Of a DNA stretch of 64,000 nucleotides, positions 36,328 through 49,200 are shown in pieces. Position 1 is the first letter of the stretch, and each line of letters opens with the position of its first letter. Both the position numbers and the translations under genes were made by a program. A model generated the notes under the pieces. It did not search any database, was not told the origin of the DNA, and saw only the letters and a program-made list of their open reading frames with translations. The stretch is from Helopsaltes ochotensis (Eukaryota > Chordata > Aves > Passeriformes > Locustellidae): assembly GCA_013400155.1 (NCBI GenBank), contig VXBM01000272.1, positions 158,216 through 222,215 on the forward strand, given 5' to 3'.

Positions 36328-36335
36328 CCGGAAGC
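36328..36335 (+). promoter_or_regulatory. ETS-family motif CCGGAAGC
   Basis: CCGGAAGC matches the ETS/GABPA core, 15 bp upstream of the YY1 motif in MED14 orientation. ETS plus YY1 is a common housekeeping promoter pairing. Confidence 0.55.
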
Positions 36336-36361
36336 GAACGGGGAACCTTTCCGGGAAGCGC

Positions 36362-36382
36362 GGGCGGGGCGGGGGCAGCGGG
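36362..36382 (+). promoter_or_regulatory. Overlapping GC boxes / G-quadruplex motif
   Basis: Four G runs (3, 4, 5 and 3) with loops of 1, 1 and 4 bases. The pattern contains GGGCGGGGC Sp-factor sites and fits the G3+N1-7 quadruplex rule on the plus strand, which is the template strand for MED14. Confidence 0.65.
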
Positions 36383-36401
36383 ACGGACGGACTGAGGCAG
36401 G

Positions 36402-36552
36402 GACGCAGGCGGGACAGAGGGAAATGTACGGGACACAGGGACACAGAGACACACACGGGGCACGGGGACACAGGCGGGACACAGGGACACATACGGGACA
36501 CAGGGACATACACGGGACACAGGGGAGACCCAGGGACACAGACGGGGCACAC
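36402..36552. repeat. GGGACACA minisatellite upstream of MED14 promoter
   Basis: About 150 bp of imperfect units built on CGGGACACAGGGACACA (roughly 14-22 bp each, with a nested GGGACACA core). It abuts the G-rich promoter and ends at the CR1 copy. Confidence 0.85.
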
Positions 36553-36559
36553 CAGACGT

Positions 36560-37180
36560 GAGGATGGCGCTGCCATTGTGCCACGCGACCGCTGGATCCC
36601 GGGATGGGTCCGGCTGGAAGGGAGCACGGTGTGCCGTCTGGTCCCACCTCCCTGCTCAAGCACAATTGAGCACAATTGAAAATACAAGCATACAAAAGTC
36701 ACCCCAGGACACAGGGTCGTCCCAAAGCACATGGCACAGGATTGTGTCCAGACGGCTCTGGGATATCTCCAGCGAGAGAGACTCCACACCCTCTGTGGGC
36801 AGTCTATCCCAATGTTCGATCTCTGCACAGGAAAGAAATTCTTCCTCATGTTCATGTGGAACTTCTGTGCATCAATCTGCCTGTTGCCTCTTGTCCCATC
36901 GCCCCATGGAGGGGCCTGAGCCCTCCCTGCAGACACTGACACACAGGGATGAGGGCCCCTCTCAGCCTCATCTTCTCCAGGCTGAACAGGCCCAGCTCCC
37001 TCAGCCTTTCCTCACTGAGATGCTCCAGTCCCTCCATCTGCTTTGTCACCCTCCACTGGGCCTGCTCCAGGAGCCCCACATCTCTCCTGTCCTGAGGAGC
37101 CCAGAACTGCACACAGCCCTCCAGGTGATCTCACCAGGGCCGAGCAGAGGGGCAGGATCCCCTCCCTGCCCCCATATCTG
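36560..37180 (-). mobile_element. CR1 LINE, 5'-truncated, minus direction
   Basis: Long CR1 3' fragment read in reverse: GTCCGGCTGGAAGGGAGCA at its 3' end, then AGGATTGTGTCCAGACGGCT, TTCTTCCTCATGTTCATGTG, CTCAGCCTCATCTTCTCCAG, GCTGAACAGGCCCAGCTCCC, GAGCCCAGAACTGCACACAG and GCAGAGGGGCAGGATCCCCT. Well preserved. Its 3' end points towards the MED14 promoter. Confidence 0.93.
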
Positions 37181-39387
37181 CTCATGTTACTGAAATCCAG
37201 GGTGAAGGAGAACCAGATTATAGACTTGGCACCTCAAATGTACCTTTGATGTGGCTCTTGGGGCTGTCAAGGTACAGCGGGCTCTGTTGGACACCAGGCT
37301 GGCCAGTCCCTTCCTGATGTCTCAGGAAATGTAGGACATTCGTGAGGGGTATCCAGATGAGAAGCACTAGTGGAACATCATCCTTTGAGATCATTGTTAA
37401 AGAGAGAAAAGGGAGCTGTGAGCAGCAAAGCATCCAGTGGGATTCAGGGATAAACACAAGGCAATGTGAACGTTTTCATATTTCTGTCTTACAGATCAAC
37501 TGACACCTCTGAAGGGAGGCAGAGGGGAGGTCTGTAAACAGCTGAAGATTGATGTGTTGTGTACTGGTTACCAAAGGGGACTGTGTAAGGCAACTATAAA
37601 TCCTGGGTGTTTTGTGTCATGATTCAGTCAAGTGTTAAATCATAAATTCTTGCCTTATGATTACAAAGAAATCCCTGAAATAAACACAATAAATACCCAA
37701 ACTCCTCCAAGATTCATAAAAAGAAGGAGAGGTCCTATTTGTTTTGTATGAAGTGCAGACTTTAAAAACCCTCTCCTCTTACACATATCTTTCCAGGAAA
37801 GTTAAATATTAAAGGAAACATTTTTCAACCTGAGAAGTGTGTAATCAGTTTAATAATAATAACAATAGCAATAACCCATCGCAGTAGGAAGGGCAGTATT
37901 GCTGCACTGTGAGCCATGCCAGGTTTGTGGGCTGCTTCAGTCACAGTAAAATGAACCTCTGAGCTGGGGGTGGATGATAATTGTTGGCTGGGAAATTTTT
38001 ACTTCTAAAATTACTAAAATGTGTTTATACTTAACTTCTGATTTTTTTTTAAGATTATTTGAGAGGTTTTTTTCAATACAGATGGAAGATATATTTGTTC
38101 GGTGTATATAAACTAATCTAGAAAGGATCTATAAAGGACAGAATGATAAATACCTCTGGATCATATTGCTATATAAATTATTGGCTCAATGTATTTTAAA
38201 TTCTTGTCTGCCCATTTCAAAGATAGTTTTTTCCAAATGTATGAAAATATTTTTTTCACTCTAGATGCATGAATAAATGCAATGTACTCATTTTATGGCC
38301 AACTAGCTGCACTAATGAAGAAAATACTGACTAACATGCACAGGAACCTGATTAAGCTCTTTATAAGAACTATAACTTAGAAATACAGGATTTTTAATTG
38401 TTTCCCCCCTTCCTTCCCATATCTTCCGATTAAGTCTGTAATGAAGTTCCCATTTATTTCAGTGGCACAACCTCAGATTTTGTTGATGAAAAAGCAGGTG
38501 GGGAATTCTGATGCAGTTTAACTTTGCTGCTGTTAGAATTCTTCCTCAGAAAAGCTCTGGTCTTGGTGAATTTTTCAGCATTGGTTGCAGGGCTGAATAT
38601 CCTCAGCCATGTCTGCCTTGCTCCTCTCCTCTTGGAGAGAAGTTTATCAGTGCTGTGGCACAGATTGTGTTGAGCAATCTCCCCTCACATGGCTGCATAG
38701 GAAAGAAGCTTTTGATACTGTTTTCAAAGAAAGGAGGAGCAGTTACAGAGAAATTTCAGAAGCTCAAGGCTTATGGTTTTGCACCCACAGCAATTGTGCT
38801 GTTGGGAGACTTGGAAAGATCAGTTGTTTTAACTGATGGAGATGAGCATTAGGAGTTCAAAACCAATTGATTGACTTACAGAATAGTCGTGAAAAAGGAA
38901 TATTTAAGTTTTTCTGCTTCTTGTTGCCTTTCTGAGGTTGGCAGTACTACCATTCTTTGACACAAGTACTTCTAGGAAGGATGAGGATTGTGCCTAAATT
39001 CAAAACCTCAGCTTGTAGGAACTGGAAGTAGGTTCCAGAAATCTGTTGGGGTGACAAAAGCAAAACTACATGAGGGAGAAAGCTGGGCCGGGGGGGTGCT
39101 GGAAAGAGTAACAAGGATTCTGGGGTAGAGAGGGCTCCTTGCAAAAGCTACTGTATTTTCATTTGTGCTTATTCTCTTCATTCAACAGGTTTCAACTCCT
39201 GCCATTTAAACCTGGTGACAAATTTTCCTGTAGCAATGGGAAGAGAAGAGGCCTGGTAAGTCTCACACAAGCATTGGCTCTGACCTCAGGCTTTCCTGCA
39301 CACAGACAATCCCTCACACACCCAGCATGGCACCGAGGCCCCGTCCAGATGAGGGACCTGATGTGCAGGCTTGGCTGGCCCATGCAC
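37181..39387. other. 5' flank of MED14, no gene seen
   Basis: AT-rich intergenic sequence with a small AAT-rich simple repeat near 37850-37875. The open frame at 38511-38852 (113 codons, plus) has no recognisable similarity. Confidence 0.5.
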
Positions 39388-39595
39388 ACAATCACAGAAT
39401 GGCTTGGGTTGGAAGGGACCTTAAAGATCATCTTGTTTAATCCCCCTACCATGGGCAGGGACACCTTCCACTAGAGCAGGTTGCTCAGAACTCCATCCAG
39501 CCTGGTTTTGAACGATTCGAGGGATGGGGCATCCACAACTTCTCTGGTCACCCTGTGCCAGGGCCTCATCCCCCTCACAGTAAAGCATTTGTCTT
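39388..39595 (-). mobile_element. CR1 LINE 3' fragment, minus direction
   Basis: Starts with the reversed CR1 tail ATCACAGAATGGCTTGGGTT, then GGAAGGGACCTTAAAGATCA, ACCATGGGCAGGGACACCTT and GGGATGGGGCATCCACAACT. Truncated after about 200 bp. Confidence 0.93.
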
Positions 39596-39794
39596 GATGA
39601 CCAGCTCTACCTGGCTCATCTTGTCATGGAGCATGGACAGGGCCATAGAGCCATAGGGGAAGGAGGAGATTGCCTGGAAGGGGATGTGGTAGGGACACAG
39701 GGGATGGGGGTGATGGCCCAGCATTGCAGCCAGTGTCTGGATCAGCCTGGCCAGCTCCTGCTGTGTGCAGTGTGTGACAGGAGGATGGTAAGAG

Positions 39795-40213
39795 CCTTGA
39801 GGGGAAGCCGTGTGAGGAGCAGCTGAGGGCATTTGTCTGTTCAGCCTGGAGGAGTCTGAGGAGAGACCTCACTGCAGGTACAGCTTCCTCCTGAGGGGAG
39901 GAGCAGGGGCAGGCACTGATCTCTGCTCTGTGGTGACAGTGACAGGACCCAGGGAATGGCCTGAGGTTGTGTCAGGGGAGGTTAAGGCTGGGTATTAGGA
40001 AAAGGTTCATCCCCCAGAGGGTGCTTGGGCACTGAACAGGCTCCTCAGGACAGTGGTCACAGCACCAGCCTGACAGAGCTCAATAAGTGTTTGGACAATA
40101 CTCTCAGGCACAGGGTGTGACTCCTGGGGTGTCCTGTGCAGGGCCAGGAGTTGGGCTCGATGATCCTGATGGGTCTCTTCCAACTGAGCTTGTTCTATGA
40201 TTCCATGATTCTA
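39795..40213 (+). mobile_element. CR1 LINE 3' fragment of a second subfamily, plus direction
   Basis: CR1-type 3' end with GAGGAGTCTGAGGAGAGACC, GACAGGACCCAGGGAATGGC, GGGTATTAGGAAAAGGTTCA, GGGCCAGGAGTTGGGCTCGA and a terminal TTCTATGATTCCATGATTCT typical of the CR1 8-bp tail. It differs from the copy at 39388-39595, with which it is arranged back to back. Confidence 0.92.
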
Positions 40214-43200
40214 GTCACTGTACCTCTGTATGGAAAAGGCCCTGCTGGGGAGCCCAGAAGCCTGACTTCAGGTAGGGATTTGTTGGTTGATCAAAACCTG
40301 TTGCTATTAACTGTGGAGCTGACAGGGTTATAGAGCTAATGGGAAGGACAGCAGGTGACTTTCTGTTTCCAGGGAAGTTAAACATTTACTGTTCTTGGAA
40401 CCCTGGGGCGAATGTTCAGTGGGAGGGAGCCCAGACCATATCGTGCTCTACAAGGCAGGCTCTGAGCTGTCCTGTGTTTGTGTGGCTCAGAGCTTGGTCA
40501 GTCCATTTCTCTGTCAAGCTTTTAAATCAGAGAAATGTTTAATCACACAGGCACACCCTGGACCTGACATTTAAGTGGTTTTTTAATAATAAAAATAATA
40601 GCACGCAAATATAGTGCAGAGATTTCTCATTAATCATTTAATTCATAGTGTTGCAACATTTAGCAATGTTATATTCAAATGCCTGTATCAATTATGAGTA
40701 ATAAGAGTTTGATATCGTTAATTCTTTTCAGAAGACATGAGAGAATCTGATAAAGTGTGGGAGAGTTCCCACATATAGTATCAGTAATTGCAGTCCTACA
40801 TATTATACATTTACAGAGCTTACAATTCAATAGAAGTTAAGATATATATTTAAGTTCTAATGAGATTTCATGTGTCACTATTAGATCAAACACATACCAA
40901 TACTGAAAAAAGATTAGACGTTTCCATTATAACACTTGCATAAATGTAAGACTTTTTCTATAATATTATGCTGAAAATCCAGTAGAAAAATATCATTGAC
41001 CTTTTAATACAAATGATTTTGTCCTGTATCTTTATTAGCTGATATTTTTTAAATTAAAAATACTTTAAAAATTAATTAATTTGTTGACAGTCCAGTACTT
41101 CAAACCACAAATCACTGGTTTGTGAATTGTACAGGGCTTACTGCACCTAAAATAAAGCATTCTTTGCAAAATTGTGTGTGTGTTAAAGGAATAGGGTTTG
41201 TAGTTGGTAACTGCACATGCTCTGCCTTTTTTCTGTTTATTAGAAGGGTCACAAAGGTAACCAATTAAAAAAGAAAAAGCCTCCAACATATAAGCTTTAA
41301 AATTATAATTTTAAGTCTCCTTTTTGATCTGCTTTGTCTGTGAGATTAAGTTTGGCAACTATTTTTTTGAATAAGAAACCTATAGTAACAGATTGAGAGT
41401 TCTCCATCAGTCGCTCTCGTTAGTGAGACAGAGAATCTCTTGTGTGGTGCGTAGTAAAGTACACCCCAGTTCTAATTATGTGTTGTGAACAACTTAAGAA
41501 AAGCAACATTCTCCAAGTCGTAAAATAGAATCTTTGATTTTACTTGAATTTACAAAAGTCCCCTTTCTTATTATAAGGCCAAATGGATTATTTTTTTAAT
41601 ACTGAGCATAGCTGTATTACTCTGAGCTTCTTTTGGGGCTTCTTTACTAGCAATGTTGATATCCAGTGTAAATTTGAAATTGATTTATCTCTGTCAGACT
41701 GGCACTAAAGCCAGCTATCCTCAAAAGACTGTGTTTTCATTATTACTGCGATGAAGTTAATTACCACTCAATTTACTATTTTAACCATAGAAGCTGCATT
41801 TTTTTCTGCGCATTAAAAAATGCTTTGTTCACAAGTAATTCTGAAATGGGAGCAAAACAGTGACATCCTTTCTGGACCCCACATCTTTGAAAAGCTAACA
41901 AAGGAGAAAGAGCCCCTGATCTGGCAATCTGGCACATGGGGGTAAAGTGATGAATTGCACTGTTCAGTCATGGACTTGAAAAATGTGACAATACCTTCCA
42001 AACCCTGTGATTTCTCCCTGTCTAAACTTCCCTGGGTGTTACTCAGAACTCGAAAAAAATACATGTGTGATGAAAAAGTACAAAGTGAGCCCTTATTTCA
42101 ACATGAAAGCACTTTTGGGCAAAAAGAATTTATCTGTGCAAACATCTAAAAGAGATGGAGAGAATATCAGGGAAGTAGATGTGATTAGTCATACCCAGTG
42201 GGAGAAGGACTGCAGCTGTGAAGTATTCTGTCCTGACCTTAGAAGTAGACAGCTCGATTGTGTTTAACTGTTGCTGGCTAATACATTCAGACAGTGCAAA
42301 CTCTCACGCTCCTCTAAAGACAAAGGTGGGTACCAGAACAGGCTTAATTGCAAATTCTTTGTAGATCTCAGCTGTGATCAGATGAGGTTTAAGTGCTGAC
42401 CTGCTCTCTCAGAAGTAAGGACGTGCAGAATTGTGGCTGAGCTGCCATCCTCCACTCAGACTTTGGATGTGAAGGAAGTTGCTGGGCTAAGATGCTATCC
42501 AAGAAACTTCCCTCTTGCACAGCTTCTAGATTGGGGTAGTTTTTCCCGTAGAAGGGATAAACCAGCATTTTTTTTTAGTAGTTAGAATTTTATCTAAGCA
42601 CTGCCTGTGTCACAAAGCTCCAAGATGCCAGTTCTGACAAAGGGGAATGCCAGAACATGTTTGGCTCCAGGCTGAAGAGCTGATTATGTGTTTAGCTCTG
42701 TGACTGCAAACTTGGTTGACTTAGTGAACTCCAGCAACTCTTCACTGTCCCTAAAAATTGAAGAGTATGTTAAAAAGGCAAACTCATACCTGTAGCAGTG
42801 CAGGAATACTGGTCCTCTAGTACATTATAAGGTATTTTGCTAGTGGGAAAGAGGTGCAGGTTGGTCTCAGATGCCATAAGGTCTTCCATGCAGGCAGTAA
42901 TTTTGGCTAGTGCCAGTTCTGGAAGATTAGAAATTGTAGGTTGAGGGTGGAATTGCCTCTTTTCAAGGATTGTAGCTCACCTGGAAGCACCAACTCCTTA
43001 CACCTAACTAAATTCAGCCTGTTGTGCCAGAGGGACATGAAATCCTTGGCGTGGGGCCAGGCAGCACCTGGCTGAGAATTCTTTAGTGATTTTTTGGAGG
43101 CACAGACCACATCCTGAGAACTGCATGCAGCCCACAATTCATGCAGCTTACAGTAGAAGATTCCTTGCCCTGCTGGTTGCAGAAGTAATTAATAGCCTGT

Positions 43201-46200
43201 GGCTAGTTACAGCACTGTGCAAAATGCTAAAAATTGTTACTTTTCTGCACAGCTGTAGAATGCAGAAGGCACAGTAGAATCTCAGTAAATCCTAACAACA
43301 TTTTATTGTCAGTTGAGGTTCAGCCAGGAGAGCTGTAGCCCCTTCTATCTTTTGGTTGGTTGGTTCATAGGAAATGATTTGATCATAAAAGTGGGCACTT
43401 TTTGTGAAAGTATGCTTTCACCAGAGAGCTCAGCACTGCTCAATGGCACCATAGGGCAAAGAAAACAAATTCTGTGGGGAAATGACTGCACTTCACCCCA
43501 GAACATCACTTACTGGAACTGATTCCTTCAGGCTTGAGAGCAAGGTTGGAAAGAAGAGCAACAACTGAGCAATCTCTCTCCCTCTGGTGCCTACAGACCC
43601 AGACTTTTCAGAGTATGACAGCTCAAAGGAAGACTGAGAGCAGAAAAGAAAAATTCTGTCTTTCTGCAATGCATTTGGGACAAGCAAAAGCACATTCACA
43701 GCTAATTTTAAGCAGCCTTCAGAATGCAGTACAACACCTTATTAACTCACTTGTACCTAATCCTTGCATTCTGGTATTTTTAGAAGGCATCATGCAATTC
43801 AGCAGTAGTTTCAGCCCATGTCTCCTTTGTAATGAATGACACCACTCTATTTCTCATTTTAATTAAGAATTAGCTTTCTGACAATAAGCCTTGCTTGCAT
43901 AACACATACTGATTTAACTAAATTAATTTAGCAATTATATTAGATACACATGGACACTCTTCTTTCTCCTCCCACTAAGGTGGCCTTATTAATTTGGCTT
44001 AAGAGAGCCCTAAGACTAGTCTAGTTGGAACTGGTTAAGACCTGCCTCCTCCACTTGCATCCCATCATCTCATCCTCTGCAGCAGGAGAAGAGTTTGGTC
44101 TAATTTTCTGTCTGAAACTGTAGGAGGGTAAAGTCACCTTTGTAGACTAAGGGTGCTTTTCTTGGCCAGCTTTATAGTGCAAGAACGCCCACAAGGACTG
44201 GACTGCCGCAATTTGCGTGGATTTTGAGGCTTTTGCAGGCAGTGCCTCTTCCTGTAGTGGCTTATTATTTTTTGATCATGTGGGAACTCAGGGTACAGCT
44301 GTATCAAGTGTAAACAGTGCTATTTTGTCTGTGCCTGGTTTTATCCTGATCCAATATCTCTTAGCCAGGAGGCTTAGGTTAGCCCTGGGCTGCCTCTAAT
44401 GAGCTGCAAATGAAAACAAAGTTCTCTAGCCCATGGTTGCTCTCTGTTATGTGTTATCTAATCAGGGCTCTCTGAAACAGGCCTTTGGAAACCTGTTCCC
44501 TGCACAAGCATATGAACTAGACTTATCAGTAGTTTGTGGTAAGGCTGCTCTGGAGCAGAGAGAAATATAGAGCAGTCTTTTTGATTTTTTTTTCTTTCAT
44601 AAATGTATAATATGTTTTCTTACAAAGACATATAGAAAAAAAAAATCCTCCTTCTCTTTAGCATCTTGTAGAGCTCTAGTCAGAAGTACAGTACATAAAA
44701 TACCAGTACATCAAGAGAAAAGAACTGAACATTTTCTGGAATAAAACAAGGAATGAAAACTTAAACCATATCCTGTTCCTTTGACTTGCTAGAACATAGA
44801 TAAAACCCCTAACATTTCCAGGGATGGGTTTGTATACTTGGGAAAGCTGCTGATAATCAGTGAAATATGTACTTAAAAGCTGATTATTCTGCACGTTTCC
44901 CTGGATAGATCCTTTCATACTGTAAAAACAGTGTCCTGCAGTGTAGCCTAATCTGTTTCTAAAAGGTGAAAAGAAACCACGTAGTCCTGTAGTGCAAAAT
45001 GTCTGCTGCCAGAATCACTGGTAAGACCCTTTTCTCCATGCAAAGAAGTTCTATCTTAATTGCAGTTAATCCAGTCAGAAAAGAGCAACAAATCTCCATG
45101 CACAAGAGGTATTTATCAGTCTAAAATGTGACAGGAAAACAATGACGACTTCCCCAGAGAGTGCTGAGTCTGAGCTGTTATCTGGAGCTGTCCCCTCATT
45201 TCACCCCAAAGTTTCTCTGCTGAAGAGGTTCCCGACTCGGGTTTGTATCATATCACATCACTTCCTTGTTTGCAACATTACATTGCATGAGGAAATTGTG
45301 TCCAGGGCTTCACTGTGCTGGCAAATTGTATCCCCACATCTTGGAGAGGGGTGAGAAAGGACAGGGGAATGACAAGGCAGGTGTTTGTCAGCTCTGAGTA
45401 TTTTACAGGGGAGGACTCAGCCTCCTCCCATGCCTCCAGCCTGGGTGCCCGAAGGGGCAGATGTGACTGGAGCCCCCGTGCACATGCACACACACATCTG
45501 TGTTCACAGGACAGAGCAGCAGGCAGGGATCAGCCTGGCCAGGGCATTCATCTCCCCTGTGATAACAGCCATGAATCACAATACTCAGAACATGCAGGAG
45601 AAGGGGCAAAGAGCACTGAAGGTGGAGGATGTCATCCTCCCTGCCCACCCTGAAGTAGAAAAGCCTGTCTTGTAGCCCACAACAATTTCATCCATTAGTC
45701 TGTTTAGTCCTTCCCTTCAGAGCATTGTTTCATTTTCAAACACAAAGAACTTTCAAGTTATCTCGAAATAATAATTAATTTCCCTAAGCAGAGCAACCTG
45801 CAAATGGTATTTCTCCCATCTGCCTCCAGTATCTCAGTATGTCAGAAGGCCTTCCCTACTCTCCTAATTTTTTAAGGACTCACCTGAGCCCTTTGTCTCA
45901 ACGACTGATAATCTTCTACAGCCTAAAAATAACTGTTCTTAAAATTGGTGCATCTCTGAACAGATGTGGTTTCCGCAGTTTCCTTAGTGTGGGTGATGTT
46001 GCAACAGGAAACCAACTTGCTACAGAGCTGGAGTCGCTAGTCCTGGACTATGGGTAGAAACCTGTCACAAATTTTAACTCAGAAAAAGAAAAGTTAGCCA
46101 TAGGGAAAGGAGAGAAAGTTAGAGAAATGAAGGAGTTGTAGGAAGCTAGACTAGCTTCAAACTGAGGCAAGAGAAATGCAGTCCATAACTTCTCATGACT

Positions 46201-49200
46201 GATGGGGATGAAAGCTAACTAGGATGCTGGATAACTAGTCCACAAGAGGATTCTAATTCAAGGAGTCTTACAAAAAGACACCTTAAAAAAAGACTTACAG
46301 ACTATTGACAGGGCAGGCACCCACCACTTTAATATCTGCAGTTCAGGCTGGATTTGCCTGCATGTGTTCTGAATGTAAAAAGTGATAATGAAGATAGAGA
46401 AATGAAAATATTTCTCCTTAACCCATGAAGAGAGGCTGAGAGCCTTGTTGAAATAAAATATCTTCTGCAGATTTTGCTATCAGAATGGAGATTACATTTT
46501 GAGAGCCTTGAAGGTCTCCATGTGCCATGTAGCCCTTTGATGCACATTCTGCCTGTGCTTCCATCACAGCTTGAGCAGGAAGTCTGGGGCAGAGCACAAA
46601 ATTTCTTACACCATGGGAGAAGCAGAAGTGACAAAAGCATTTCCAGAACATTGCTAGGAGAATGCTGAGATGCCACATGTGCATTCAAAAATTACTTTTC
46701 TAAAAACAGACAGGACACCTGCAATTGCTGTAATTGCTGGTTTGTTGCTCATGTCCACAGATCAAAAGAAAGGGAGCTCTCCTCCTGTTATAACGATTAC
46801 TAATCCAAAGTGAGGGATGTAGGGAGAATTCCTCTTTGTTTGGGAAGAACAATGGGAATTGGTTGTGCTCATTAACTAAAAACTCTTGCTTTGGTGTATT
46901 TTTTTTTCCTTTGTGTAATCAATGCTTTACAGATTTATGGAATATGAGATTATTTTCTTTGACATCCACTATATCACAGAACCTTCAGTTTCACTGAACT
47001 AACGGTGTTGCTGAGAATAACATGATATGTACCTTGTGCTTGGCACAGCATGTCACGAGGAAAGTGCCCAGTCCTGGTCTGAAGGTATCAAAAAATGGAG
47101 CAGCCAAGGTTTCGTTTCACTGTCACAGTTTGACTTTCACAGTCTGACAACTGTGCTGCTCTTAGCTCCCCTTATGTGCTTCTCCACTAGACTCCATAAC
47201 AGGGCAGGTCATAGTTGATACCTAACGGTTTTCAGTGCTTCTTGTATTTGTGAAACATCTGAGAGACAGATTTTCTTAGCAGTGTGGAGATGCTGTGCTT
47301 GAAGGGGGTCTCTATAACACTCTCAGACTATGAATTGTGGTAGAACATGCCAGCTGAGCATAGAAAGAAAAGAAAATAAGATATAAATTCATTACTGCAG
47401 AGCCAGAACAGCAAGGATAAATTCTGTCTGCTTCCAGGCATCTACTTTATATTCCCACCTAAGGATACCATTAGTGGAGACAAACTGAGCTCTTTTGATC
47501 ACTTTCTACTGTGAAAAGGGTCAATCTTCCTTGCTCTTCACACTCCCTCCTACATGATCCTGACTCACCCTTGGGCTGACTTTCATATTCATTGAGCTGA
47601 TGCAGCTCATTAACCCATCAGAAAATTGTCCTCTTTTTTTTACTTCTGTGGATTTATTTTCTGTCGGTTCAATGAGCTGAATCGTCTCAGCAAGGGGTCA
47701 GGTAAGTGTCAAAAGTAAGGAAGCATGGGTGGGAAACAGGTAGAATTCGGGAAAAAAAGAGAAGACAGGGAAAAGCGCGCAAGGTGAAGGAACAAGACTG
47801 CTTCTTTCAGTGACAAAAACCCTTAAGATCAGCTTACCATGTCTGATTACATCCTTGTGAAGGTGATTTCCCTGGAGTTCCTGTGGGTTTGGTGTAGAAA
47901 AGGGAGTTTCTTTAGAGGGTGGATAAAAAGGAAAGAAAGGGAAGTGATCTAATTTAGACACATAGGTTAGGCAATATAAATAGGTCTGTTCTTTACTGCA
48001 AAGACCCCTGTGACCAAAGCTTTAAAAAACAGTCAATGACTAAATGCCTGGTAAACCGACACAGTCTCTAAATGCAGAAGCAGCACTCAGAGAGCTCCAA
48101 AAGGCCTCAAGTGCAGTCAGAAAGGCCTTGCAAGCCCAGGGAGCAGGGCATGAGCACCAGGTGGATTGCTTGTGTGAAGTCAGTGTCGAGCAAAGGCTGG
48201 TGAGGCTGATGTCACTTGGAATTTGCTCAGGCTCTGCCTGAGGAGAAAATCAGGAACAGTCCTCTAGCGTACGTCTTGTTTGCAGCAGAGTAGATTTCCC
48301 CCCTGCCATTCCCTGCATGCCACCAGCTCTCTCCTCAACTTTGTTTCTGTCTTGCTCTTTTTTCACTTCTGCCATTATTTGTAAAACTACTACTGAAAAT
48401 GACCTACATAAATAAATAAATTGAATGAATAAATCATGAGGAAGAGAATGAATGTGTGAGTGTGTGTAGGTGGATGACACAGAGCACCAGGCTGGTGGGA
48501 GCAGCAGGAGCTATCAGTTCATTTGCTGTCAGCAGCAGAGCCCCAGGGGGGGAAGGACATTAAGTACGTGATTGTGCAAGGTGCTGAGTGCCTTCATCTT
48601 CTGTCATTTTTGGGATAATCAAAAGCATTTCCAGACCTTGCCAGTAGAGGCTTCGAGGAAGGATGAAGAAGGCAGAAGACTAAACCTGTGACTTTTATCC
48701 TTTTTCAGTTTTCAGATCCCTAAGGATTTTTTCCCCATAATGAATCTTTTGATAAGTACCTTTCATGGAGCCTTTTAAAACAATCAATGGACCCTCAAGG
48801 GCCTGTGCAATTGAGTTTCTGGCCTTCAGATTGTGTAAGACAGGAGAAACTTCCCTTTTGCAAGAGCAAGTTTGGAAGTGTAATTGCAGATTTTATATTG
48901 GTTGTATCCTCTCAGGTATGAGTTCTTCTTCATGGAAGACACTTGCTGAGCCACTGGCCCTTTGAAACACCACTGAACCCTGGGACTTTTCTGTATGGGA
49001 GCATGAGGTGAACTCTGCAGTTCAGGAAGGATTTTGGTGCTCCTTTGAGATTTGCCACATCTCACTCCAGAGATGAAATGTGCCCATTGTGCTGACAGTT
49101 TAACTCTTCACAATGAGGCATATACAGCTGGAATTCAACTGATTGCAGAAAGGCATACGTATTACTAAATGGACAAATTCTGACCAAAAAAAAAAGTGGT

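Larger units (their letters stand above)
35860..36420. promoter_or_regulatory. CpG-island promoter of MED14
   Basis: GC- and CpG-dense sequence on both sides of the gap, in an otherwise AT-rich window, exactly at the 5' end of MED14. No TATA box is seen. Motifs at 36306-36382 (YY1, ETS, GC boxes) are listed separately. The transcription start is probably near 36320-36350 (inference). Confidence 0.8.

Noticed and set aside
35659..36942. Long open frames (up to 427 codons) across the promoter region on both strands
   Set aside because: They read through the N gap and through CR1 and minisatellite sequence, and the minus-strand ones are out of frame with the real MED14 exon 1 peptide.
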